Assembly: GCA_905235425.1 (NCBI GenBank)
Contig: CAJOKY010000003.1
Span: forward strand, 1-30,860
DNA from: an uncultured Selenomonadaceae bacterium
GTDB taxonomy: Bacteria; Bacillota; Negativicutes; Selenomonadales; Selenomonadaceae
DNA length: 30,860 nucleotides
Reading direction: 5' to 3'
Shown here in pieces: positions 23,458 to 29,908 of this stretch. The first letter of the stretch is position 1, and the number at the start of each line of letters is the position of its first letter. The translations under genes and the position numbers were made by a program. The notes under the pieces were generated by a model that was not told the DNA's origin, did no database searches, and saw only the letters and a program-made list of their open reading frames with translations.

Positions 23458-24276
23458 ATGTTCACGAATACAAATTTGAAATTTCCGCATGGTGCAATGT
23501 TGACAAGTACAATGCTCCGCGAAATTTACAATTACCCGCGTGAATTTTTTACCTTGCTTTATAAAAACTACGGCGACGGAATAATTTGCGGCTTAGATTA
23601 TTTCATTCAAGACAAAAATTTATTTTTAAATTCCGGCGTCATTCACTTTGACGGTGACTTTTATTTTTTGTCACAAGATTTAAATATGAGTGCATTGGCA
23701 GAAAAAAATAATCTCGAGACTGACAAACAATATTACATTTGTCTTTCGAGATTGTCTAATGTACAGGAAGCTTGTTTGACGGAAAATACTTTAGCCGTCA
23801 CGTTTTCTGAAACAAAAATTTCTCCCGTGCTGGGGCGGTTTTATTTTTCAAAATATGACAACTTCAATTTGCCTAAACTTGCTAAAGGCAGTAAACCTTT
23901 TAAAGATATTTTTAAACCATCGGTTTTGAATTTGGCAGATGTACCTTTTGCAATAAAAAACGGCGACACTTTTCACCCGATGCTTTTCCGATTGGTAAAA
24001 GAATTTTTGACAGGTAAAGAAGATAAAACGCCGTTTGATTACGCGATTTTGACGCAACTGCAAAATGATGATGTCATTTCCACGCAGACAATAAATTCGT
24101 ATATTGCGGAGGAAGTTGACGGTAAATCTAAGTTCGCCGACCGCGCAGATTTATTTAAAACTTTTTGTGATTGTCTGGTAAATTCTAAATTTAGTCTCCC
24201 TGTTTTAAACGCAGAAGAAATTGACGATACCCCTAAAACTAAGGAAGTCTATAGCGGATGCGGAAGAATGTTGTGA
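23458..24276 (+). CDS. Unknown protein, last gene of the Hsp70/injection locus (possible baseplate or adaptor)
   Basis: 272 aa, starts 3 bp after the 959-aa gene. No family recognised with confidence. The N-terminal 80 residues contain FPHGAMLTSTMLREIYNYPR followed by NYGDGIICGLDY and NSGVIHFDGDFYFLSQ, a turn-rich beta arrangement reminiscent of phage tail or baseplate proteins. The middle carries LGRFYFSKYDNFNLPKL; the C-terminal part is helical and ends in a Cys-containing tail. No signal peptide or membrane helix. Its stop lies only 6 bp from the stop of the convergent leuB. Being the terminal gene of the array, it marks the right border of the locus; its role is a guess from position. Confidence 0.6.
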   Translation: MFTNTNLKFPHGAMLTSTMLREIYNYPREFFTLLYKNYGDGIICGLDYFIQDKNLFLNSGVIHFDGDFYFLSQDLNMSALAEKNNLETDKQYYICLSRLSNVQEACLTENTLAVTFSETKISPVLGRFYFSKYDNFNLPKLAKGSKPFKDIFKPSVLNLADVPFAIKNGDTFHPMLFRLVKEFLTGKEDKTPFDYAILTQLQNDDVISTQTINSYIAEEVDGKSKFADRADLFKTFCDCLVNSKFSLPVLNAEEIDDTPKTKEVYSGCGRML

Positions 24277-24298
24277 TAGAAATTAAAGTCTGTCACAA
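24271..24298. terminator. Hairpin spanning the convergent ends of the 272-aa gene and leuB
   Basis: TTGTGATAGA, an 8-base loop, then TCTGTCACAA: a 10-bp stem with one G-U pair. It covers both stop codons, and the two genes share it. The T-runs after it are weak in both directions, so termination may be partial. No other terminator is visible for the 23-kb array. Confidence 0.45.
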
Positions 24299-25347
24299 AT
24301 AATTTTGGTGCATTCGTCAGTACCGATTTTGTTAAAGCCTTCCTTGAAAATATCAGCAGTACGATAGCCGTCGGCAAGAGTCTTGTCAACGGCTTTTTCT
24401 ATTGCTTCGGCGGCGGCGGAATTATTCAAGCTGTAACGAAGGAGCATTGCCGCGCTTAAAATAGCGCCCATAGGATTGGCTATATTTTTACCTGCAATAT
24501 CCGGCGCAGAGCCGTGAATTGGTTCATAAAGGCTTGTAAGCTCGCCTATTGACGCAGAAGGCATTAAACCGATTGATCCGCCGATAACTGCCGCCTCGTC
24601 ACTCAAAATATCGCCAAACATATTTGAAGTAACAATAACGTCAAACTGCTTGGGATTTACGGCAAGTTGCATCGCGCAGTTATCCACGTACAGATGATTT
24701 ACCTCAACCTCTGCAAAGTCTTTAGTCATTTCATTTACAACGCGACGCCAAAGCCTTGATGACGCCAAAACATTTGCTTTATCAACAGAAGTCAATTTGC
24801 CGCGACGAAGTTTAGCTGTTTCAAATGCAAGCTTAGCAATTCTTTCAATTTCCGGCACGGAATATTTTTCAGTATCCCATGCACTTTCAACGCCGTCAAT
24901 AATCTCAGATTCGCAACGCGCACCGAAATAAATTCCGCCTACCAATTCACGCACTATTAAAAGATCTGAGCCTTCTACCAATTCCGGCTTAAGCGGCGAT
25001 CCGTCGATAAGCGGCGTGTAGACTTTGACAGGGCGTAAATTTGCAAAGAGACCGAGACCCTTGCGAAGACCGAAAAGCGCTTTTTCAGGGCGAAGGTGTA
25101 CCGGCAGTGTATCCCATTTCTTGCCGCCTACCGCGCCGAATAAAACGGCGTCAGCCGCCTTGCAAGCGTCGAGAGTTGCGGCAGGAAGGGGTTCACCAAA
25201 TTTTTCATACGCCGTACCGCCTGCGTCGCGTTCTTCAAATTCTAAGCCGATATTAAATTTCTCGTCAATCTTTTTCAAAACTTCGACAGCTGACGCCGTA
25301 ACTTCTTTACCGATTCCGTCACCGGCAATTACAATAATTTTTTTCAT
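24283..25347 (-). CDS. leuB: 3-isopropylmalate dehydrogenase
   Basis: 354 aa, the usual length for LeuB. It oxidises and decarboxylates (2R,3S)-3-isopropylmalate with NAD to give the leucine precursor 2-oxoisocaproate, in the cytosol. Signatures seen: nucleotide-fold start IIVIAGDGIGKEV; substrate-binding arginines in LRPVKVY and in IVRELVGGIYFG; SVDKANVL; the family signature NMFGDILSDEAAVIGGSIGL with metal-binding Asp residues; and EPIHGSAPDIAGKNIANPMG for NAD binding. No leuA, leuC or leuD is in the window, so it is a lone leu gene here. A promoter lies about 120 bp upstream and a short uORF overlaps the ATG. No SD is visible immediately before the ATG, which makes coupling to that uORF plausible. 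Confidence 0.95.
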   Translation of the reverse strand: MKKIIVIAGDGIGKEVTASAVEVLKKIDEKFNIGLEFEERDAGGTAYEKFGEPLPAATLDACKAADAVLFGAVGGKKWDTLPVHLRPEKALFGLRKGLGLFANLRPVKVYTPLIDGSPLKPELVEGSDLLIVRELVGGIYFGARCESEIIDGVESAWDTEKYSVPEIERIAKLAFETAKLRRGKLTSVDKANVLASSRLWRRVVNEMTKDFAEVEVNHLYVDNCAMQLAVNPKQFDVIVTSNMFGDILSDEAAVIGGSIGLMPSASIGELTSLYEPIHGSAPDIAGKNIANPMGAILSAAMLLRYSLNNSAAAEAIEKAVDKTLADGYRTADIFKEGFNKIGTDECTKIICDRL

Positions 25348-25391
25348 AAACTTTGCGACAATTCACCTGCAAGGCAGATAGAATTTGTCAC
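25344..25391 (-). CDS. Possible 15-codon leader ORF overlapping the leuB start
   Basis: On the - strand AAGGAGG (25396-25402) is followed after 4 bases by a GTG that opens MTNSICLAGELSQSL and stops with TGA sharing bases with the leuB ATG (ATGA overlap). This would put leuB under translational coupling to the leader, and leuB itself lacks a good SD. It has three Leu codons, but they are not consecutive, so classical leucine attenuation is not supported. A 4-base spacing is also used at 1381. It could simply be a chance ORF. Confidence 0.35.
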   Translation of the reverse strand: MTNSICLAGELSQSL

Positions 25392-25466
25392 TATACCTCC
25401 TTGATTAAAAAATTTCTGTGATGTAAAATTTATCACGTTTTTGATAGAAATGTTTGCAACTTAATA

Positions 25467-25494
25467 ATTGTAGACATTTTACAAAATTTGTCAA
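25467..25494 (-). promoter_or_regulatory. Promoter for leuB
   Basis: On the - strand a perfect TTGACA (25489-25494) and TACAAT (25467-25472) are separated by 16 bp. Transcription would begin near 25460, giving a leader of about 110 bases that contains the leader ORF and a small GTGAT/ATCAC hairpin. No T-box motif was found in that leader. Confidence 0.6.
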
Positions 25495-25534
25495 AGTTTT
25501 AATTTGTTGTTAATGTCAAGAGGGAAGTAATTTA

Positions 25535-25678
25535 ATGTCTGATGCAAAGTTGGAAACAAGATTTGTTAATGAAATTGAGGGGAAATTTTTTGTTCCGAAT
25601 TATCAGCGCGGTTATCGTTGGGGTACGGACGAAGTTACGCGTTTACTTGATGATGTTCACAACAAAGATTTACGCTAA
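25535..25678 (+). pseudogene. Truncated DUF262 (GmrS/ParB-like) N-terminal remnant
   Basis: 47 codons from ATG 25535 to TAA 25676-25678, with a GAGGGA-type ribosome binding site before it. The peptide contains FFVPNYQRGYRWGTDEVTRL and LLDDV, the hallmark start of DUF262 proteins (VPxYQRxYxW, then an LLxDI-like helix), which are nucleotide-binding subunits of GmrSD-type modification-dependent restriction systems and related defence proteins. Full-length members are about 300-700 aa; here only the first 45 or so residues remain and the fba promoter follows at once. It looks like the stub of a deleted gene rather than a functional small protein. Confidence 0.7.
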
Positions 25679-25721
25679 GCCCCGCTCGATAAAAATTTTT
25701 TGAAAATTTTTGAATTGCTTA

Positions 25722-25751
25722 TTGCAACTTTTAAATCGTTTGTGCTAAAAT
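25722..25751 (+). promoter_or_regulatory. Promoter for fba
   Basis: TTGCAA (25722-25727), an 18-bp spacer and TAAAAT (25746-25751). Transcription would start near 25758, leaving a leader of nearly 60 bases with GGGGAGG at 25802-25808 before the ATG at 25816. The spacing and hexamers fit a housekeeping sigma factor. Confidence 0.6.
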
Positions 25752-25815
25752 ATTTATACAGTTTAAGTGGATTAAGTTCCAAAGTTTTTGTGGTATTTTT
25801 TGGGGAGGTTATTTT

Positions 25816-26814
25816 ATGCCGTTAATTAAAACTACTGCAATGTTCAAAAAGGCTTATGAAGGCGGTTTCGCAATCGGCGCTTTCAACGTAAACAATATGG
25901 AAATCGTGCAGGGCATCACCGCTGCTGCTGCTGAACTCAATTCTCCCGTAATTCTTCAGTGCTCCGCAGGTGCAAGAAAGTATGCAAATTCGCGTTATCT
26001 CGTTCACCTTGTCCGCGCAGCTCTTGAAGTAAGCGATATTCCGATCGCGTTGCACTTGGATCACGGTCCCGACTTCGCAACTTGTAAATCCTGCATTGAC
26101 GACGGTTTCACTTCCGTTATGTTTGACGGCTCGCACTATCCCTTTGAAGAAAATATCGCAAAGACAAAGGAAGTTGTCGAATACGCGCATGCACATAACG
26201 TAGTTGTTGAAGCTGAACTCGGTCAGCTCGCCGGCGTAGAAGATGATGTCAGCGTTGATGCCGATAAAGCTCACTACACAAAACCCGAAGAAGTTGAAGA
26301 ATTCGTCAGCAGAACCGGCGTTGATTCATTGGCTATTGCTATCGGCACAAGTCACGGCGCTTTCAAATTCACGCCTGCACAATGCACCCGCAATCCTGAA
26401 ACAGGAGTACTTGAACCGCCGGAACTTCGTTTCGATATCCTTGCTGAAATTGAAAAGAAGATCCCCGCATTCCCGATCGTCCTTCATGGCGCGTCCTCCG
26501 TTGCTCCGCAATACGTCAAAATCATCAACGACAACGGCGGCAAACTTAGCGACGCAGTAGGTATTCCCGAAAATCAACTTCGCAGAGCGGCTAAATCGGC
26601 AGTTTGCAAAATCAACATTGACTCCGACCTCCGCCTTGCAATGACGGCAGGTATTCGCGAACACTTCATGGCGCATCCCGAACACTTCGATCCCCGCCAG
26701 TACATCGCGCCCGGTCGCAACTACATTACCGAACTCGTAAAACATAAGATTCGTGAAGTACTCGGTTCTGAAGGCAGTGCGCCCGGCATCATGGCATTGG
26801 TAAACGAATACTAA
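25816..26814 (+). CDS. fba: Class II fructose-1,6-bisphosphate aldolase
   Basis: 332 aa. Zinc-dependent aldolase that splits fructose-1,6-bisphosphate to glyceraldehyde-3-phosphate and DHAP in glycolysis and gluconeogenesis. The metal and catalytic residues are visible: LHLDHGPD (Asp 82, His 83), GTSHGAFKF (His 180) and VLHGASSV (His 224), plus CKINIDSDLRLA for phosphate binding. The 332-aa length and GASSV motif fit the longer class II enzymes. Gene and flanks are self-contained: own promoter, strong SD and Rho-independent terminator. Codons are visibly richer in C-ending choices (ATC, TTC, GAC, CGC) than in the neighbouring genes, as expected for a highly expressed core gene. A related tagatose-bisphosphate or ketose-bisphosphate aldolase cannot be wholly excluded, but the core promoter and codon use favour the glycolytic role. 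Confidence 0.93.
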   Translation: MPLIKTTAMFKKAYEGGFAIGAFNVNNMEIVQGITAAAAELNSPVILQCSAGARKYANSRYLVHLVRAALEVSDIPIALHLDHGPDFATCKSCIDDGFTSVMFDGSHYPFEENIAKTKEVVEYAHAHNVVVEAELGQLAGVEDDVSVDADKAHYTKPEEVEEFVSRTGVDSLAIAIGTSHGAFKFTPAQCTRNPETGVLEPPELRFDILAEIEKKIPAFPIVLHGASSVAPQYVKIINDNGGKLSDAVGIPENQLRRAAKSAVCKINIDSDLRLAMTAGIREHFMAHPEHFDPRQYIAPGRNYITELVKHKIREVLGSEGSAPGIMALVNEY

Positions 26815-26842
26815 GATAAATTCTCCGCCTGCATAAGGCAAC

Positions 26843-26887
26843 AAAAAAGTCCCTCTTTCAAGGTTCGCTTGATTGAGGGGCTTTTTT
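26843..26887 (+). terminator. Rho-independent terminator after fba
   Basis: A-run, then GTCCCTC and TTTCAAG, loop GTTCG, CTTGATT, GAGGGGC and a run of six T. The stem of about 14 bp has two mismatched positions in its middle and one G-U pair. The A-run before the stem makes it potentially bidirectional, serving also the convergent AEC transporter gene. Confidence 0.88.
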
Positions 26888-26904
26888 AATTAAGAATTAA
26901 GAAT
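26888..26904. repeat. 17-bp repeat AATTAAGAATTAAGAAT, left member of an inverted pair
   Basis: Exact reverse complement of 27898-27914. The two copies flank the AEC transporter gene. A second partial copy (GAATTAAGAATTG) follows immediately. AT-rich tandem of the unit TTAAGAA. Confidence 0.8.
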
Positions 26905-26924
26905 GTAGAATTAAGAATTGCAAA

Positions 26925-27866
26925 TTAGAAAATGCCCAGCGTCTTGAAAAGTAAAATCCAACAGAAAATTGTAAAGCACGACAGAGCCGACGTGAACACT
27001 ACGCAATTTCCCGCTAAATCCGCGTCGCCGCCCATTTGTTGAGCCATTGCAAATGACACTACCGCGCAGGGTGTACCGAAAATCGCAATTAACGTAACAA
27101 AGTCAATGCCGCGAAATCCCAACAAAATCGCCGCCGTTAAAAGTAGACTCGGCACTAAAATTAATCTTCCGAATATACAGCTTAAAAGTTGCCGCCTATG
27201 CTCATGCGTACTGCCGAATTTGAATGACGCGCCCAAAATTATCAGTGCTACCGGTGTTGTCGCCGCTGAAATTTGACCTATCGGCTTTAATACCGGCGCC
27301 GGTACGTGGACACCTAAAATTAAAAGTGTCGCTCCTGCTATCGCGCCGAGTATCATTGGATTTTTCAAGACGCCTTTCAAAATCGGTAGCAGTGCGAATT
27401 TACCGCCGCGAAATGTTTCCAATGCGAATACCGCTAAAATATTGTACAGCGGCACAATGACGGCTATCATCATCGTTGATACGGCTATGTTTTCGTCGCC
27501 GAAAATGTTTGCAACAATCGGCACGCCCATTAATACAAAATTACTGCGGAAAATCGCCTGCACAATGACGCCGCGTCTTTTATTATCCGGCTCAATTCGC
27601 GGCACAATCAGCATTAAAAGCGTGAACACTGCCAATACGCCGCCTGCACCGAATAGCATTAGCTTAGGGCGAAATGTTGACTCTAAATCTGTTGTATAAA
27701 TGCTGTGAAACATCATGCAACAGAAAAAGACGCGAAAAACCATGCGGTTCATATGGTTTAATTCTTCGTCTGTCAGCCATTTTTGATATTTTACAAACGC
27801 GCCGATTGACATTAGGCAAAACAAAGGTACAACTGCGCTTAGTGCTACAATAAAATTACTGAACAT
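26925..27866 (-). CDS. AEC (auxin efflux carrier) family permease
   Basis: 313 aa inner-membrane transporter. About ten hydrophobic helices can be seen in two halves, starting with FIVALSAVVPLFCLMSIGAF and including FVLMGVPIVANIFG (the typical N..F.G.P motif of the family), PVALIILGASFKFG, and VTLIAIFGTPCAVVSFAMAQ. Bacterial AEC members export or take up small organic acids such as malate or malonate and some amino acids; the substrate here cannot be read from sequence. No SD is seen before the ATG, because the 5' flank on the - strand is the intergenic repeat (CCCTAATCCCTAAAATC directly before the start). It lies downstream of the ribokinase gene on the same strand, 35 bp apart. The inverted 17-bp repeats on both sides suggest that it sits in a small insertion or that the repeats mark the unit's ends. 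Confidence 0.88.
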   Translation of the reverse strand: MFSNFIVALSAVVPLFCLMSIGAFVKYQKWLTDEELNHMNRMVFRVFFCCMMFHSIYTTDLESTFRPKLMLFGAGGVLAVFTLLMLIVPRIEPDNKRRGVIVQAIFRSNFVLMGVPIVANIFGDENIAVSTMMIAVIVPLYNILAVFALETFRGGKFALLPILKGVLKNPMILGAIAGATLLILGVHVPAPVLKPIGQISAATTPVALIILGASFKFGSTHEHRRQLLSCIFGRLILVPSLLLTAAILLGFRGIDFVTLIAIFGTPCAVVSFAMAQQMGGDADLAGNCVVFTSALSCFTIFCWILLFKTLGIF

Positions 27867-27868
27867 GA

Positions 27869-27914
27869 TTTTAGGGATTAGGGATCAGGGAGTAGTAATT
27901 CTTAATTCTTAATT
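27869..27914. repeat. Repeat block between AEC and ribokinase genes (third copy of the TTAGGGATTAGGG family)
   Basis: Begins with TTTTAGGGATTAGGGATCAGGG, as in the 5494 block, then the AGTAGT motif, then ATTCTTAATTCTTAATT at 27898-27914, the exact inverse of 26888-26904. Its end overlaps the 3' end of the ribokinase coding region. Confidence 0.75.
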
Positions 27915-28822
27915 CCTAATTCCTTTTCAAACTCCTCTGCCGTCAAATATGAATCCTGCGTACCCTTCCGCGTCACGCTTAACGCCGCATATTTTGAAGC
28001 GCGTTGCATTGACTCAAGCACATTTCCCGTCCGTGCATAAGTTTCTGCAAAACAGCCTATATACGCGTCCCCTGCACCCGTGCTGTCGACAGAATCAATT
28101 TTTGTAGGCGCTACAAACGCCTCTACGCCTTCTGCAAGCCACATTGAGCCGCGTTCGCCCATTGTCACGATAAGATTTTTTAAACCGCGTGCAAAAAGCC
28201 TTTTAGCCGCCGCTCTTATGTCATCCTCAGTTTCAACCGGCATACCGGTCAAAAGGTGCAATTCAACTTCATTCGGTATGACAAAGTCGCACTTACAAGC
28301 AATATCTGCAGAAAATTTATCATTCATAGGCGCGGGATTTAAAATTACCGGAATTTTATTTTCGTTTGCAAAGTCAATCGCCGCATTCAATATGTCAATC
28401 GGAAATTCCAACTGCAGGAGAATCAGCCCGCACTTTTTTAAATCGTCGGCAGACTTTGAAATTATCTCCGTCGACATAAAATCATTGGCGCCGTGATAAA
28501 AGACACTGCGATATTGCCCGGACGCCTCGACAATAATCATAACAACGCCGTTGCCTTTATTTTCTACGGTGTAGACGTGCTTAATGTCAATGTTATGTTT
28601 AATGAAATTTTCGCGTACCGCAGTGCCGAAAAAGTCATCGCCTACCGAAGAGACCATTAACACATCAGCGCCCAGTTTTCCCGCCGCTACGGCTTGATTA
28701 GCGCCCTTTCCGCCGCAGGCAATATGAAAACCCTTTGCATGTACCGTCGCGCCGTATTTGGGCAATGTATCGACGTATGAGACCACGTCCATAAGCGCCG
28801 AGCCGATAACTGCTATTTTCAA
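27902..28822 (-). CDS. rbsK: Ribokinase (PfkB family sugar kinase)
   Basis: 306 aa, typical for ribokinase, which phosphorylates D-ribose at O-5 with ATP for entry into the pentose phosphate pathway. Seen: N-terminal IAVIGSALMDVV, sugar-binding GGKGANQAVAAGKLGADV (Gly 37 onward), NPAP, and the PfkB C-terminal signature DSTGAGDAYIGCF with catalytic Asp 252. Start is TTG at 28822 with AAGGTGA 6 bases upstream on the - strand. It follows the GT2 gene with 21 bp between them, so it is likely co-transcribed with the cell-envelope genes, an unusual partnership. No ribose transporter (rbsABC) or repressor is in view. The last residues (LGIKN) are encoded by the AATTAAGAATTAAG-type repeat, so the native C-terminus may have been replaced. 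Confidence 0.88.
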   Translation of the reverse strand: MKIAVIGSALMDVVSYVDTLPKYGATVHAKGFHIACGGKGANQAVAAGKLGADVLMVSSVGDDFFGTAVRENFIKHNIDIKHVYTVENKGNGVVMIIVEASGQYRSVFYHGANDFMSTEIISKSADDLKKCGLILLQLEFPIDILNAAIDFANENKIPVILNPAPMNDKFSADIACKCDFVIPNEVELHLLTGMPVETEDDIRAAAKRLFARGLKNLIVTMGERGSMWLAEGVEAFVAPTKIDSVDSTGAGDAYIGCFAETYARTGNVLESMQRASKYAALSVTRKGTQDSYLTAEEFEKELGIKN

Positions 28823-28843
28823 TAAAAATCACCTTCTGTAAAT

Positions 28844-29908
28844 TTATTTTTGAATTTGTGATTGAAGTTGCTGAATCTGCGCGTTCATTTGTTGGAGCAT
28901 TGCACCTTGCCGGTTTAATTGCACGTGTAAATTATTCATGCGACCGAACAGAAACGCCATTAACGCCGTTTTATCCTTGACGCCTTCCAATTCGTGACGA
29001 ATAATTTCATCAAGTTGCCACGCCGGAATCTGCGCGTAAATATCAAATACATTGTTGTAACATTCACGTACCCAAACTTCCAACGCCAAATATTTAATAT
29101 CGGGACGCTGTTTGAAAAATTCGCGTTCACTTAAAAATTTATCGAAACATTGAAAGCCTTGTATCAGTGCGTTCATCCAAACGTGAATTTTTTTAGGAAC
29201 ATCTCTTTTTTGGTGTGAAATAGAATTTTCTACAATTCGATAAAGATTTACGATATTAGGTACGCGCACATATCTTTCGGCAGAACATACAAGCAAGCAG
29301 GTAAACATAGCGTCTGCAGCTATGCTGCTGACCATTTTCAGATCATTTTCCAAAATAAAGTCGCGGCGAATTAACTTTGACCACAAATTCCAAACGAATT
29401 GGAAGTAGTATAAACCTTTTACGCGTTCAGCTAAATCATCAGTTATCAAAGTAGGTTCAGTCACATACTGACCTGCGCAAAGACCTTTTATTTTTTTTGA
29501 ATAATTTTTATCATCAAATTCAAAAAATCTTTCGCAGTGTACAACATCGGCGTCAAATTTTTTTGCAATGGGATAAAGCTCCTCAAGCGCCGTTGCGGTT
29601 ATCATATCGTCGTTATCCATTATGAGAAGATATTCACCGCGTGAAATTTCAATTCCCAAATTGGTAGGTATAGCGGGAGTACCGGAATTGATTTTTCTAT
29701 GCACAAGCTTGATTCTGTCCATACCCCCCCCCTTGCCGATGTAGCTTTCTACCACTTCACAACTTTTATCCGTAGAACAGTCGTCAACTACAATGACCTC
29801 AAAATCTTGAAACGTCTGCGCTAAAATGCTGTCGAGACATTCGCCGATATATTTTTCCGCATTGTACATTGGAATAACTACTGACACGGCGGGAATATTT
29901 TTATTCAA
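28844..29908 (-). CDS. Family 2 glycosyltransferase (GT-A) with C-terminal coiled coil
   Basis: 354 aa from the TTG at 29908, which follows AGGAGG by 7 bases on the - strand; this makes an 8-bp overlap with the end of the acyltransferase gene. An ATG at 29935 in frame lies inside that gene and is less likely. GT2 features: VSVVIPMYNAEKYIGECLDS (about 8-27), VVDDCSTD (41-48) and MDNDD (97-101), the metal/UDP-sugar DXD site. The C-terminal about 25 residues are a Gln-rich coil (QQMNAQIQQLQSQIQK) that may mediate oligomerisation. Being next to a lipid A-type acyltransferase suggests a role in LPS or another surface glycan. Residues 60-62 (GGG) are encoded by a run of nine G, a possible phase-variation switch. 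Confidence 0.85.
   Translation of the reverse strand: MNKNIPAVSVVIPMYNAEKYIGECLDSILAQTFQDFEVIVVDDCSTDKSCEVVESYIGKGGGMDRIKLVHRKINSGTPAIPTNLGIEISRGEYLLIMDNDDMITATALEELYPIAKKFDADVVHCERFFEFDDKNYSKKIKGLCAGQYVTEPTLITDDLAERVKGLYYFQFVWNLWSKLIRRDFILENDLKMVSSIAADAMFTCLLVCSAERYVRVPNIVNLYRIVENSISHQKRDVPKKIHVWMNALIQGFQCFDKFLSEREFFKQRPDIKYLALEVWVRECYNNVFDIYAQIPAWQLDEIIRHELEGVKDKTALMAFLFGRMNNLHVQLNRQGAMLQQMNAQIQQLQSQIQK
29724..29732 (-). repeat. Homopolymeric tract of nine G in the GT2 coding region
   Basis: The + strand shows nine C in a row; on the coding strand this gives AAG then GGG GGG GGT. Gain or loss of one base would shift the frame about 62 codons into the 354-codon gene, before the DND metal site, and abolish the enzyme. 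Confidence 0.8.

Noticed and set aside
1381..24276. Prophage or remnant prophage
   Set aside because: Apart from tail-like genes there is no integrase, terminase, portal, capsid, holin or attachment-site pair, and most of the locus is Hsp70 and scaffold genes.
25347..25470. Leucine T-box riboswitch upstream of leuB
   Set aside because: The leader is only about 110 bases, and neither the conserved T-box sequence nor a long specifier stem followed by a terminator could be found.
26326..26844. 172-codon - strand ORF opposite fba
   Set aside because: Antisense to a clearly conserved aldolase, with low-quality composition, and it runs into the fba terminator region.
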